DNA of 64,000 nucleotides from Montifringilla adamsi (taxonomy: Eukaryota; Chordata; Aves; Passeriformes; Passeridae). The notes under the pieces were generated by a model. It saw nothing but the letters and a program-made list of their open reading frames with translations. It had not been told where the DNA came from and made no database searches. This document shows positions 22,958 through 37,380 of this stretch, piece after piece. The position numbers and the translations under genes were made by a program. Within the stretch, counting starts at the first letter, position 1. Every line of letters starts with the position of its first letter. The stretch lies in contig JAGGNK010009114.1 in assembly GCA_017590115.1 (NCBI GenBank), positions 22,821,978 through 22,885,977 on the forward strand. The letters run 5' to 3'.

Positions 22958-25900
22958 AAGATTGTGTACAGGAGACAAATTATGAACTGTATTAAAACAA
23001 TTTTGAGGTTTTTCTTGTTACTGTCACTCTTGGATGTTTTTATTTGGGAATAAAAATGTCCATACGGAGAGAGTTTAGATTTTTGCAGTATTTTTTAAGT
23101 AATTGTTTTACTTTGAATGTGTACTTTATCTTGGATGAGAGAGTTTAGGCAAGGCCTTAGCTTTTATCAACATGCTATTCCAATATATACAGGTTTTTGT
23201 TGCAAGATACTATGGAAAACTGTGGGACAAGGTAGAATATATCCAGCTTAAAAACTCTGTAGAAAAGCCTGAACTTGTATGGATGTTTGTAATTCAAGAT
23301 ACTGTTGCCATGAGATCTATATTTTTTTCTCATTTTACTGTATATCGTGTTTTAATTTGTTTTTTTGTTTCTGTCTCCTGTCTGTTCTATTTGTACTTTC
23401 TTTTTCCGCTTGTGTTAGAAAATAAAATCAGTGAATTAACAGAAAAAAACATATAACATAAGAAATAAACAGATTTTCAGTTACAGCAGGCATTTTAATT
23501 ATCATTAATAGGGATGTGCTTCTTTAAATGAACACAAATAACTGTCAAAATATGATGACTCTCAGATTGCAACAAATGTGATTTAATTTATTCTGTCTAT
23601 AGGTACAGATCCTTTGTTGTCTAAGTTGTCATAACTGATGACTTAGCGAACTGTGATATTGATTAAGAATATTGATGGATCAGTGGTTATGTTTTTCTTT
23701 CATTTTATATTTTTCCCCTTATATTTTCCTTGATTTTACTCCCCTGTGTTTGCCTCTGTCTTTTTCTCAGCTGTGTAGTTATTTAGGAAACAATCATAAT
23801 GCTCATAGAGGTTTTTGGTATAAGAAATGTTTTCACACTAAGTTTGGTATAAAATTTACATATGTTTGGCAGTGCTGTGTCAAATGGGAGTAAATCCTGA
23901 GGAGGCGCCCCTGACTTAACCCAGTGTCTTGTGTTATCCAAAGAATAACTTCAAAGCTGATTATTTCACTGAGAGGAACCACACAGGGCAACCCTTTGAT
24001 TTTCCTTTTTACTGCTCACAAGCTCTGATAAAACAAATTAAAATAAAATTTCTCAAAGACTACTTCTTTATATTTTTAGTTGCCCTAATAAAAGAGATCA
24101 CCTCCACGTTTTTGCTTGTGCTGTAAAGTGCTTTTCTGTTGAGCCAGTGTGATTACCATTTGCACATTCCTTAGTTTAAAGGAAAAAAGAAAGCTTTATA
24201 ACTTGGAGCTTGTATCACACAGCCCTGCATTGTGTTTAACATGATTCAGTACTGCAGCTGTTTATTCCCTTTCTTCTTTTCTCTGACAACAATTTAAGAT
24301 GTTTTTGTTTAAAGTGAAACCATGTTCCTGTTATTCACCTACGTTATAAAAATCCTGCCGTATTTGAAAGTGTCATCAGTTCAGCAAATGTTTGAAACTG
24401 TATTGAGAATTTAATAGATCTGAGCAGATGGGTCCCCAGTTTCGATCCCTGTAGTGAAAGATGTGCACTGCTGAGAACCTGCCTTTAAACAATGACTATA
24501 CCATATGTTGTAAAGAAACACATTAAGGTTTGGAAAACTGTTTAAAAAAATGCTTTGCATCGTTCAACCTCTTATTTTAAGATTGCCAAAGTTATCTCAA
24601 AACATGGAACAAATAATTTAAATCAGTTTAGCAGTGCTGATGAGCATTTAACCTGGTGTGTCCTAAACAACTCTGTGCATAATTGAGAAAGATTCAGAAA
24701 ATGCTAGTGCTGTATCAAATAGTATGTTGGCAAATCATTTAACTGGGCTGTCCTGAAGTTTTGTTTGATGTGTGAGAACATAGCCTTCTCACACTGTTTT
24801 TATTATGAATGCAGGAAGTGATGGTTATTAGGGCCTGGGAATCCTGTTAATACATATACTTGAATTAACTTGTTACCACTGACAGTAGACTTACTTTGTT
24901 AACAAAGAGCTTGAAGCATTCAAGTAAAAAATAATGTATTCAAAGGCTAGTAAAAGATGAAGTAACAACTTATCTTTTAGTGCATAAAAAATAACCACAC
25001 ACTTAATATGGGATCTCTTTAATCTACAACAGTTGGAAACAACAAATGAGAGAACATAAAATAAGTCAAGGCTCGTATGAAGGAGTAACATCGTGTAGTA
25101 GACAAATGACTTAAGTGAAATAACAGCTGGACTTTCTAGGGTATAAGGTCTTATTTAAGCCTGAACTAAAGCAACAACTGAATGTTTTGTGTACTAAAAA
25201 TATTAACTATCCCTAGACAGCTTAAATAATTTATATGCACATGCTATCATAATTGCAGATCATTGCTACTAGAAACATATTTGTGAAAACAGCTTTTTTC
25301 CCCCCTAGCTATCCTCCATTCTCCTCCATGAAGTGATTCCCCTGATTTTTGGGAGGGAAGTCAGATACACTAGAAGTGCAGTGTCAATAACAGAGCCACA
25401 TACCATGCAATCCCAGTGAGAAGTGGAATGCTTGAGATACAGATCCTTAGACCCAGCTTGTATGGAATTGTCATCAGATTCCATTAGATACGGTCCAAAT
25501 TTGTGGCCACAGTGATTGCTAGAGACTGCTCCCAAAGACTCTGCTTCCATAGCCTATAGCAGAGCATTTATCCTCCAAGGCTGAGCCTGTCATAACTTGA
25601 TACAGTTTTAATTCACAATTTGTAGCCTTCATATGGAAATCTTCAATTGTAAGTAATACTTGGTATTTTGGACCCTGTTCTGTAGTCCTTAGTAAGTTCT
25701 TAAATTTTGGTTTTTTCTAAGATAATGGTGTACTCTGACAATCTTTTCAGACAGAGGACTGAGTCCCTCATTCAGGCTGAATGAGCAGTTGTGTTGAATC
25801 ATGGAGTCCAGTGGGCCATGCTGTCTGCACAGTTGGGCATTCTGGCTGCCCATGGCTCACTTTCCAGGGGTACTTTAGGCTATGTCATTGCTTACTAAGA

Positions 25901-27230
25901 TATTTAAATCATATAACTGCAGTTATTCTTTTAGAATGTGCAATATGTATGGCTTTTGAGTGGGAGGGGAAGATTTGCCTAAGACACAGGTAATAATTAG
26001 GTGGTGAAGGAATGTACATTTTAGGGTGTAATAACATTTAGCATTTGGGTGGTGTAAGCACATCCATAACAGTAGCGCTGTGCCTGTGCTGATCTGAGAA
26101 CTCAGAAGGACAAGAAAGGCAAGGATTCAAGGAAAAGCAAAATCTTATTTATATGAGTTTTCAGCTAGAGAAAAGAATAAGATTTTGAGAATGCAGGACA
26201 GAAAGAGAGATGGTTAGAAGCAGCAAAAGTCAACCTGTATTCTCTTTGGGAATAATTGCTTTCATAATTTAAATTACTTAATTACATTAAACAGTTTGAA
26301 GGAAAAAAGGTGGCAAGGACTGCTGCAGCACAGGGAGAGATGGAAAAGTCATTAGTCACTTGAAGACTGAAGGATGATGATGGAAAACTACAATAAAGGA
26401 AAAGTTCAGAAATAACTACTAAAAAAAAAAAAGTGTATTGAAATTGGTAGTTTTATTATAAAAAAACCCACAACTGTGTTCTTCCAAAGTAATTCTGAGA
26501 ATTTTAGTAAATTCTTGTGGGTTGTGTTAGAACAGAATTTCTCTACCAGCATCCTTGCCAGACTGTGATTTACTATCTGTGATGTAATTGTCTTCATGTT
26601 TGTATTTAAAGTAACTAGGTTCTTTCTTTGTTCTTTAACTTCCTTAAATTGAATGTTTTCTCTCTTTAAGTGTGAAGGCACTTGTTTTATTTGGTGAGAG
26701 AATCAAAGCAGCTCAGATTGCATAGCATTGTTTCTAATCAAATGAAAGTAGATAACTCTGTAGTTTGAAAGTGAAACCCAGCAGCAGTTCCAATGAAAAC
26801 AAATCTCATTAAGTGTAACTATTTTCTCTATTTATATTGCCTTGTTTTCCATCTCCTTGCAAATTGCTGTTTCTTCGTCTTCTTTTGTAGTTCTAACAAA
26901 CCAAAATGAAATTAAACATGCTCTGATTGCATTTACATTATCCAAAAATTCAGTGACTCATATCATACAGAAGGTACATGATCTAAAGACTCAGTTATGT
27001 GAACTTGGTAAAAAGTTTGTTGTTTGGTATTATCAATACTTCTTCCAGAACAAATGTGTCTGAAACACTTTCAAAGGAAGATAACTTCAAAAATTTCAAA
27101 AGAAGACGTGGTTTGAGTTCTGCTGAAGTGCTTTCTGTATCAATATGATTCTTAGAAAGTGTAGATCATTAAATATCTTTGTTAGTGTATATATTTCATT
27201 TTTAGTAATGATAAATGTAGATGCATGCAA

Positions 27231-27233
<3 letters not shown>

Positions 27234-27264
<31 letters not shown>
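27234..27264. repeat. Poly(T) tract, 31 nt
   Basis: Uninterrupted T run between GCAAAGC and GCCTGTG. I see no recognisable retroelement next to it. Confidence 0.95.
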
Positions 27265-27266
<2 letters not shown>

Positions 27267-30200
27267 CTGTGAAGTGTGCTACCAAAATGAAATACATTTC
27301 TACTGTGAAGCAGTGAAGCAGAGACAAGAGTTATGATTAGCATTGGTCACTAGTTACTGCAAAAATTCCACTGAAAATCTGCTTCTAAGAAATTATAACT
27401 CACCTTACTAATACTATATACTTTAATTATGAAATTGATAGAATGACAAGCCTTGGTCTGATTTGCCAGTGTATATCATAGCAAAAATCCAAATACCTAA
27501 GCTAATTTTCAGAGTGGCACTTGTGCGTAGATACTGGTGTTTGCTCTCATCATACTTGCATATGCAAACCCAGAAATTTGTGTATTTTTTCAGGTATACC
27601 ATACCTCTACCTGAAAAAGACATTTTCATAAGTAAATATGAAAGTAGATAATTTGAAAGTGCTTCTAATATCAGCAGAAGGTGAGGACAGTAAAAAATGT
27701 TTAGTGTTAATTCATTAAGTATTTCTGTGAGAAGTGTTTGTGAAAATAAAAGGATTGTTTAATTGACTCATAACATTGCATATTGTGTGCACTTCATTTA
27801 CAGTAGATGTTCAAGGATAGAAAGCTAAGGTATTTGTGTGCATGTTTATAACACAATTTCTTCTGAACAAACTGGATTCTTCTGGATCAGGTGATGTGTG
27901 AACTACCAGTTCCTTAACAAGATCAGTTTAAAAATGGTTTAAAGTACCTACATTTTCTTATATAATACTGGGGATTAAGCATAAAATTACTTATGTAGAA
28001 AAGTCTGACAATTTGAGGAAAAATCTGAAAATTTCTCTGCAGAAATGTTTTTTTTCGTCAACTGCCACTGAATAGCAGCAACCTTTCGACTGATTGCTGT
28101 AAGATACATTTTAGGAGAGGAAAACTACTGACTTGAATAACAGGGTCTGCTTTTCAAATTCATACTTGTCTCACCTCTGTCAGTGTTTGTAGGGTATAAG
28201 TGGTTAAAGGTAACTGGTGCCTTAAGATCTGAATCTCCAATCAATTAATTTTATTTTGGATAATTGCTTGCTCTGGACATCTGGTGTGATTACTTCTATC
28301 ACACTGTGTTTGTCTCTGTTTCCACCAGACATCTGCCCTGCAGACGTTGTTTTCATGGCCAAAAAAGGTCTAGAAAACCTGAGTTAGTTTCAGCTAGAGA
28401 ACAGAATATGGACAGGTCTCAGTGAACATAAGTCAGTTTGTTAGTTCCATAATGTTAGCTCATGGCATTTGAACAGCCAGTTTAGCTGTAACTATAAATT
28501 GCATCAGGTACCCTTAAATTTCACTCAGCTAAGTGCTTATTTTTCTTCATTCTCTATCACTTGTATATTTTGCCATGTGCAACTGATCCCTACACCATGG
28601 CTCCTAAAGATGCTGTGAAACAGCAAGAGCTGTTTCTGTAACTTTGGCAAAAGGACATTGTCACAAAGATATTTTGAGAAAATATCAATTCTGAATACTG
28701 CTGATAGAGAATATTCCTTCATTTGTTGGATACTGACAAGCAGAAGATTACTCATATAATAATTTTATAATAGAAATGGAATATTCCTATTCTGTAGAAT
28801 GCTGGTATACTAGTGAATTTGAAAGCTTATGAAACAGTGTTAGCTTTTTGGTTCTGCTTTAGTTTAAAATTGTTCCTTTTACTATCTATTGCAAAAAAAA
28901 AAAAAAAATCAAATATCCTGTTATGAATTATATGGCATTTCAAATCCAGTTTTGGAATTAGAGAATTGGAAGTCTCTTGAGAGTTCCAAATTAGTGGCTG
29001 AAGACACTCAGACCTGAAAATTGCACATTAGCAATCTGCAGTATTCCTTCCTCAGTGTGGGTATTCAATTGCTGGAAGAAGTTGCTGAAAGGGGAAGAAA
29101 ATCTCATTGTATTTTCTCGTATCAAATTTACTTGACTATGTCTAATTATATAATGGTTGACTGTCAGCAGAAAAAGTGCTTGGGTAATGTTTTCCAAGAG
29201 CATAATAAAAAATGCAAAGAAAAAAATTGCAAAAGTGGGGTTTTTTTTGGTCCCTATTCTGTCTACATGATAGTGATGTTTCCCTTTTAGGCACTTTGGG
29301 TTGTTTCCATTTTTTTTAAACTTTGTACTAAAATACTTCTCCATTTTGCTCTACCCTCTAAGAGTTTCCCATGCCAAACTCCTCTTACTGGGACAATCAC
29401 GTGACAGTTCCTAATCTAAGAAAAAAACAAAACCACAACAGCCTTTATAGACTTTTGAAAGAATATATATATAGTCTGATCCTGAAATCTTGTGGCTTCT
29501 TCTACTGTGTCATATAAGATTCTTAAAATATAGTCCACTTTTTTCACTATATTTACTTGAATCTGTGTAGTCCACAGCTGTTGCCTTCATAGCAGACCTT
29601 CCAAATGAAATAGCTGCTTACATTATCTAGAAGCCACAGATTGTCTTCTCTCATATATCAGAGAAAAGGTGTTTTACAGTACTTATTTTCTATTATCAAA
29701 AGAAGAAAGGAGGCTAGGGAGCCATCTCAGACTTTGATTTCATTGAATGTTTTTATTATCCAATTCAAGCTCAGGATGATTATGACTGTAATAATACCCT
29801 GTCTCAAAGGGTTAACTCACTTTTCTCTCTTAGTCTTTATTTATTTGCACATTGTAATCCATTCCATAGGAATTGTCATCACTTTGTTGCAACCCAGTGT
29901 CACTCTTTGTACAGGATTGTGCAGTCCAATCTTTCTGTTACCTTGAGGGCCTCTTGCACTGGCCACTGCTCATATTAACTTATTTTCTATCCTTATATCT
30001 TGGTAGATGGGAAGTAAAATGTTTTACACACACTACAGTCTGTTTTGCACTTATTAACCCTTCAAGACTCACAGTCAATATGTCAGAGTCTCCTCTGAAG
30101 TGCAAGCCATAATGTACAAGAAGCAACCCATCTTGATTTTATTTCTAACAGATCTTGTGTGCCTGAAATCAATTCCAAATGTAGGATCTATCCTTTGAGA

Positions 30201-31649
30201 GGTTGAGGCTTATTCTTTCATGTCACAGAAGCTATTTAACTTGGGGAATCATTCCTTCCCTTGAAAATGTTAATTCTAAGAATGTAAATATGACTTTGAA
30301 CTGTGCACCTGAAGTGAACATGATGAATGCAAAGTCTCTAGGAGTCAAATTTTTCATTATATACTGGAAAAACCCACAAAATGTTAGCAAGGGAAGGTTC
30401 TGTTATCTTCAGTCACTGTTTAGGTCATCAGTTGTGTACACGTCTCTTGGCTCTGGTATTTAGACACAAGGTCTGTCCTGAACGTTTCTCAAATCTTCAG
30501 CTCTGCCTGATGGTCATTTGAAAGATAAAGCACAATGCAAACAATGTAATTACAATAAACTGGGGTTGAACAAAGCAGATCTCTTCCTGAATTTGCTCCA
30601 GCTCTTACAGAAGTCGTGTGAAACCTTGTCTCCTCTTGTATAAAATCTTGCTATATTAAAAAATTATGGTGAACAGAAGAATGTGACAATTTCCTTAGAA
30701 ATTCTGAATAGGTTGTCTTTGTCTTCTTTCACTAATCTTACCTGTGATTAGGTGTCACAGTTTTGTATCTTAGATGCAAAATAGGTAATAAAATACATGC
30801 TTTCCTTTTGCATCTGTATGACAACATTTTCGATTTTCACACTTACAGACATAGCTGTCTGTTTCTGCCACTTTGATCACAAACTCCAAGGAGCACCTCA
30901 TCTCTGTAAGTTTATTTGTAGGAAGAACTATAAGAGTAATTACAAATTGCCATGATACTCAAGTCAAATATTTTTGAAGTAAGGATAAATATACTTGTTG
31001 TGATCGAAGTCCTTTTTCTCTTGGGGTAAAATGTATTCTGTCAGTGTATTCTGTGCTTGGCAGTACTCTAAATATCTTTCTTTGTTTTCACCTTCAGGAC
31101 CAAAATATCAGAATTTACCTTCTCACACCATTTTTTTCATACTGGGTTCCCCTTCTTGTTGAAGTCTCCCTGTCATGATCCCTATGGTGTTATGGACACT
31201 ACTGCTGCAGTCTGCAACTATGTGTTAGTCTCAGCTGTGATAACTCTTGATTTAACTCAGCTGTAATTGAGGCTTTTGCATGTTCCTAAATAATTGAGGA
31301 TACAATTTCAGAAATGGCTGGTGACTGAGGGTGCATAGGTGGACATTTCTGTAAGAGTGCTGAAATTATTGGTGCTGAAAGTGGGACATGGTTACTGAAT
31401 CTGGACAGTCCAAGTGAATCCAACTAAAAGCCCTGACTCCTATTATCCCATGTAGGAGGGCAACAATCATGCCACAGTCTCATTCCAGGAATGTGATTCT
31501 GCCACCAGCCTCAGCCTCATTAGCTTTCTGTCTAGTGCCAAATGTAGCAGAATTGTCTTCCTGCTTTCTGTGCTTTCTCATGAAACTGCTTCATCCTCTC
31601 TCACAGAACTAACAAGCCCAGTCCTTCTACTACTAACTTTTTTTTAAGC

Positions 31650-31653
<4 letters not shown>

Positions 31654-31683
<30 letters not shown>
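31654..31683. repeat. Poly(A) tract, 30 nt
   Basis: Uninterrupted A run followed by GGAAGGAAG. Could be the tail of an old retro-insertion, but the upstream sequence is not recognised. Confidence 0.95.
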
Positions 31684-31685
<2 letters not shown>

Positions 31686-34600
31686 AAGGAAGTCTCTCTC
31701 CTTTATTTAGTTGCATTTTCTCTTGATTCTTCCTACAAAAAGCTGGGTATTCAGAACTGCATTGTATGAGAATTTAGACTTCCAACTGATTTCACTAGGA
31801 CTTCTCAAATCTCAAAAACTGAATGTAAGAACAGCTTCTCTTGGTCAGACTACAGGTTTGTCTTGCCTTGGCACTGCCCAGCATCAGAGCACAGGAAAGG
31901 ATATGAGAAGACAGTAAGTATAGAGTGCTATTTCCCCAAAATGCTCTGCCAGACTCCAGTAGTTTTCAGAGCAGGAACTTCTAAAGCCAGATATGGCCTC
32001 TTTGCATTTAATTGTCCAGGCTGGATTTTCTTCCACTAATTTTATGACACCACTTTGTTTGTCCCTATGAGCTTTTAGCGTCTTTTAGTTCTACAGATTA
32101 GCTATGTGCTAATAAGCAATAGCTGCTTAACCAGATACCCCCTCATTTTTATGTCAGCCTGGTTTTACACTCTCTTATCTATTTATCTTCTGTGTAATTC
32201 AATAGTTGATTGGTCTATCTACAGCTGTAGAGTCCTGTTTATGTTTCTGTTCCTCATATAGAACCCCTTCCATACCTGTGGTGCACATAAACATACATAA
32301 GTAATGAAAAGGAGTCATGGTGTTGGCACCTTGCCAGACAGAATGGCACATTTAATTTATTAATTGATTAAATGGATGATATCCAGTAATGGATGATATC
32401 CAGTATATTCCTGGATTTCAAGCTAATTCTCTCTTGGTATTTGAATCCTTAAACTTCTGGCCATTGGTTCTTTAATTTGTAAAATGTGAATTACATGCAG
32501 TTTATCACTTCAGAGTTCAATGTCCAACAGATATATTGAGACAGAAATCAGATGGGCTGTCAAGATAATTGATTTCTGCATTAATATTTACTTCATTGTA
32601 TATATTTATAAAATTTATTAATATTTTGCTCTCTCTGAACTTTTCAGTCTGTCTATCTACCTGACTGGGGTTACTCACCACTTGCTACTCCTTTATCCTA
32701 ATAATTCAGCCCTTCACATCCCTTCTCTGATCCTTCAAGTTAGCTCTTTTAACCTAACAATGCTTTGTTTCTTGACCAGGAGCTTGTTAAAATACCATTC
32801 TTTTATCTTCATAAACTGATTTTGTGACTATATGTGCATCAATGTAGAGGAATTCTTACTATTTGTGTAAGATGGAAGCTGTCTCAAATTTATGTTTATT
32901 AGATTACACAAGACAATTCATGCAGGGGGAGAGAAATGCAGTTCTTTGAGGACTCTGTAGAGAGGAAAATTCCTTTGTCAGGTAGAGTGCAGCAGAGTGA
33001 GCACACAGGTGCTGTCAGGTGCCTGCAGGAGGATGTGAGCTGCCTGACACATTCAGTTCCTGACCAGTCACTGGATGGCAGTGAGCTACAGCAAAGCCCC
33101 TGGGAGACAAATACCTTGTCTCTGTGATGGAGAGTCAAATACTGCAATAAAACATCCCCAAGAGGAAAACATGAAACTAGGAGAAAGGAAAAAGAGAGAA
33201 TTACAGAAAGGTATTAATTGGAATAAGTTTTTGCCTTGGTTCTCTTCTAAAGGACTTCACTTTTTGGAGACATGTAGCAGAATGTTTTTAGACAGTTCTA
33301 ACATATTTTATTCTCCCCTCATCTCTTTGCTGTTCATTCCTCTTTAATGCATTTCTATTTTCACCTTTTCCTTTCTACCTTACTTTTTATTCTCATCAAT
33401 CACCCTTTGATAGCTTTATATTTACCTTTCTTTGTGTGGATCAGTTATTGAAAGTAAGCAACTACTTTTGATGTCTCATTAGCACTTTTTGAAGCTTTCT
33501 TCTTGCCTCCCAGTTTCTGGTTATAGAAGCGTAACAGTTGTCATGAAACCAATATCATAAATAATGGAATCTGTATGTTTGTGTATCTGATGAATATATA
33601 ATATTCAGTTGCCATAATTAAGGCAACTGAAAAGGTTTTAGCATATAAATAAAAAAGCACTGTCTGCATTTTAAACTTAGGGAGTTGCACACAGGCAGCT
33701 TCAGAGCAGCCATGAGCAGAGGTGCCAACAACAGAATCAGATAGCACTGCTGGGAAAAAAAATACATTCCTGAGTTTGACATCTGGGTCCTGCAGCTGGA
33801 GTGACTGGAAGAAGAAAGAGAAACAGTACAGACTGTCATCAAAAGGAGATACTGGTGCCAAGTGGAAATTGCATACAGATGCCACTTTTTTACTTAAGAC
33901 AAATAGCTCAACTATACAACAGCAACAACATCCAAAGATGTGCTTAGAAGTGCCTGATGGGTAAATGAGCATTGCTTTTTGTAAGTAGAACTGGCTTGTA
34001 ACTAGAGATGTGAGATTTTGAAGTTGAATTTAAAGTTGGATACATTTTAATGTTTGAATAAATAAGCTCCAAAGAATTTTTATGTATAAAAAGGCAAAGA
34101 ACAAACATGGTGTATTCCTGCTATTTTCTGAGTAACTCATTGTTTTAGCTTTCCTGCCTAGTACTTCACTTTGCAATATATCACTCTTGCTCAGCACATC
34201 AGTTAACCACACAGGGGCCACTGTAATCACTGCTGAAAAGCTCCAAGTATTTGAAGCAAATACTTTTATAACTTTCCTAGAACCATGTGACTCAAGCTTC
34301 TCAACAGAGAAATAATGTGTATTCACAAATAAAATGGAAAAAGAATCCAGGCTTTTAGGAGTTACTTGGCTGATCAATATGGTCTTCTGGGTAAGATAGA
34401 TAATCAGGTAGTGCTGTGTAATGCCTGCTGTGAATACAAAAGGGTTGTGTGCCCTCTTTGTTGAGGAAACTCTGCAATAAGAACAATAATAAAACAGGAA
34501 ACACAACAGCATAAAATACCAGCAGGGGTGCTCTGCCTAGAGAAGGTACCAGCACCAGCCCTAATGAGACTGTGACTGGAGAAGAGACTGGATAATGCCA

Positions 34601-37380
34601 CAGAAATAAAGATGAAGGAGGAGGTAGATTTAGATTTTAGATTTATTTAGACCATGAATTAATGGTCTGAATCTACTGTGCAATGAAAAGATGTCCATGT
34701 ACTGGAATCACTTCTACCCTGTTGATGACCAGCAGGAAAGCTGGATAATCCATGGGTCCTAAGGATTTTCCTTTGCTTATAGAGGTCGTCCCAGGAAAGT
34801 TATGACATCTTCAGTGTTGCAGACTTTCTGTAAATGTTTAGAGGTTGTACAAATTCCAGGAGCACCAAACCAGGCATCTTCTACAGCATAAATCAACCTT
34901 AATTAATAAAACTGTTGCATTACCATGGTATCTGATTTTAGAGATTGAGTGTTTAAGGCATCTGCAAGTGTATTCCAGGCTACTTTACTAGGAAGAGTAA
35001 GTGGGAGTGCTTATTTGGGGAGTAAGCAACTGGTGGTTTTGAAATTCTGTCTACTGAAATACTTGAGGAAAAATAATGTAGTTTGGCAGCTAAATAACTT
35101 CTTCTCTGAAGGACACTTTACATAATACACTGCAAATTGAAAGGGAAAAAGCTTGAACCCAAATCAATCCTATACAAACAAGACTCCTTCTTGTTTAGCT
35201 TGTATTATAACTTGCTGTCTTGGTGCTATCTGAAGCAGCATCAATGGGTCTTGCTACCATTTGGGAAACCTGTGTGTGTTTCAGTCACACATTGTTCTTG
35301 CAGGATTTCCTTAGGCTAAGCCACAGAAGTGAAAGAGCTCCATTTAAAAGAGTCTGTGAATAACTAGGAAATGAGCATCAAACTCGGCATTATCTGAAGA
35401 TGTTTGTTAACATGCAGGATGTTCCTTAAGGCCTCTATCTTGAATGAGAAGAGTTTTTATTCAGGATTGCTTTTTGAAAAAGCAAGAGTTCTTTTGCATG
35501 CATGTCACTATGGGCCCTACTCAGGCAAAGAACGCTGTTTGATGCTCTTGGCACAGTTTCCTTGGATATAACTGCTATAGGCAGCCTTATTTGGAAGAAG
35601 ATTATAACTTTTCAGTGGTGAGAATGGGCACAACCTTGCTTAGTTGCCTATAAACTACTCCTGTTCTGTTGCAAAGTTGTAACAGAAATCATAAAACCCC
35701 CTGGTTCTCTACTGAGGGATCTCTAGAAGAAAAACACTGCTATGGAGAGAAGGCTCTGCACTTTCATCAGAACATCAACTGTGACCCTTGCCTTATTTTA
35801 TAAAAAAATACTACATTTTTTATCTAGCTGAGAAAAAGGAAATACCTTTGTATAAGCAGTAGACTCTGCTTCCTAAGGAATGTTAGGCAAAATTATTTCT
35901 TATTATACAGCAGAATAACAAAACAGCTGGAGAAGCAGGTTTTAGATGGGTGCCAGCTCAAAAGTACAGCCATGGAGATAAATAAAATTGAAGTTTCCTG
36001 TCAGAATAAGAGATTATGACCCAAAGTATAATCAGCTGGGTTTGTGGGTATGTATCTGTGTGCTTGCACTGATGTATTAAGAAGACAAATATGTTTCCAG
36101 AAGTATGTTCTAACTTGAGGCCTTGCCTACAAAATTTACACTAGTGAAAAAAATCTAGAAAGTTGTACTGGTGTAGTTTTCTGTAATATTGGCAGGGTCT
36201 CAGAAACAGTTTCAGAGAAGAGAAAAGTATTAACCTTTAGACAGTGAAATCCTTAAACTGTGAAAGCCATCCGCTAAAAAGTTAAGAAAGCATAAAGCAG
36301 AACCTTGTTAATACAAAGACAAAAGGAATCCACTCATACATTCACTCTTGTGTGCTCTGTATAAGCATCATCCTCATCTCTAGGGAAGCAAAGGCTTAGA
36401 GGAATACAAATGCTGTATTCATGTTTATCTAATTAATTTATAGAGAGATTCCTAACTCAGCAGACAGTTTTTTATATATCAAAGTCAAAGGTCCTAACAT
36501 ATGTCAGCCTTCTTACACAGATGTTATACATTTGATATCTAATAAATAATTAAACATTAAATTCAGCAAAGCTACACAGAATATAGACTTGGCCTATTTA
36601 AAATTTGAAAACCAAAAATAATATAGATACCACAATGATGTTAATAAGGCAAAGTGAGATTGTTGACAAGGTTGGCTTTGGAGGCTATGTCAATTTATGT
36701 TAATTCAGTGCAAAATCAGGCTGGGATATTGAATACATTACCATTTTCCACTTTGTGTCCACTGACTTGTAAATCTTGAATTATTAGCTTTTATGTCTGA
36801 TGGTTTTATCAATTGCCTATTTTAGATTGAAGCAGATCTTTTTAAAAAAGTCAGAATAGCATAAGTTTTCTGTTTACACCATCTTTTCAGCTACTTTAAA
36901 TTAGCAATGAAGCTACTATGTAGTGTATATGAAGATACCTGCACTTCAGAAACAATAAGAGTGTGGCTGAAGTGTGGTTACACCACCAGATGTGAACTAA
37001 TTTTTTATCCTTTCCAAGTCATAAACAATTAACTGTTTCTTTTCCATAAACTCAGACTATCTATTGTAATGTAATGGAACAAATACAAAGCATCTGGAAA
37101 GAAAATAATTATAATTAAATTAGTCTTTCCAATTAGAGAAAATGGTGAGCCTTTCCCTTGATTTAGAGTTATAATAATCATTTGTAATCTGATTTAAAAG
37201 GGGCTTATGGTTGCATTCATAAAATTGGGAGACATTAGGATTGACATGACCTCTTAGGTATCTAGAGAAATTATAGGTCTACAGAGGTAAGTATATATCA
37301 TTAAGTCCTGAACTGACAGCAATTTTTTATTTGTACTGACCTTTGGTTGGATTAAGTCCAGTCATCAGAAAATAATTCCA

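Larger units (their letters stand above)
22958..37380. other. Long intergenic stretch, no recognised gene
   Basis: About 14 kb of AT-rich DNA. It contains homopolymers (T31 at 27234-27264, A30 at 31654-31683), a 17-bp tandem duplication at 32371-32404 and several isolated exon-like frames discussed among the findings. The longest frame, 160 codons on the minus strand at 34030-34512, shows no domain. Confidence 0.45.

Noticed and set aside
24431..24470. Possible tRNA B-box (TTTCGATCCCTG)
   Set aside because: No matching A-box, acceptor stem or T-arm pairing around it.
33541..33972. 143-codon minus-strand frame with an opposing plus-strand frame ending in a Gln run
   Set aside because: No domain. 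The Gln run comes from a CAA/CAG-rich stretch read in one phase.
34030..34512. 160-codon minus-strand frame, the longest outside CXCR4 and the CpG islands
   Set aside because: Hydrophobic, no recognisable motif, in AT-rich DNA without nearby splice or promoter signals. A long chance frame is expected in 64 kb.
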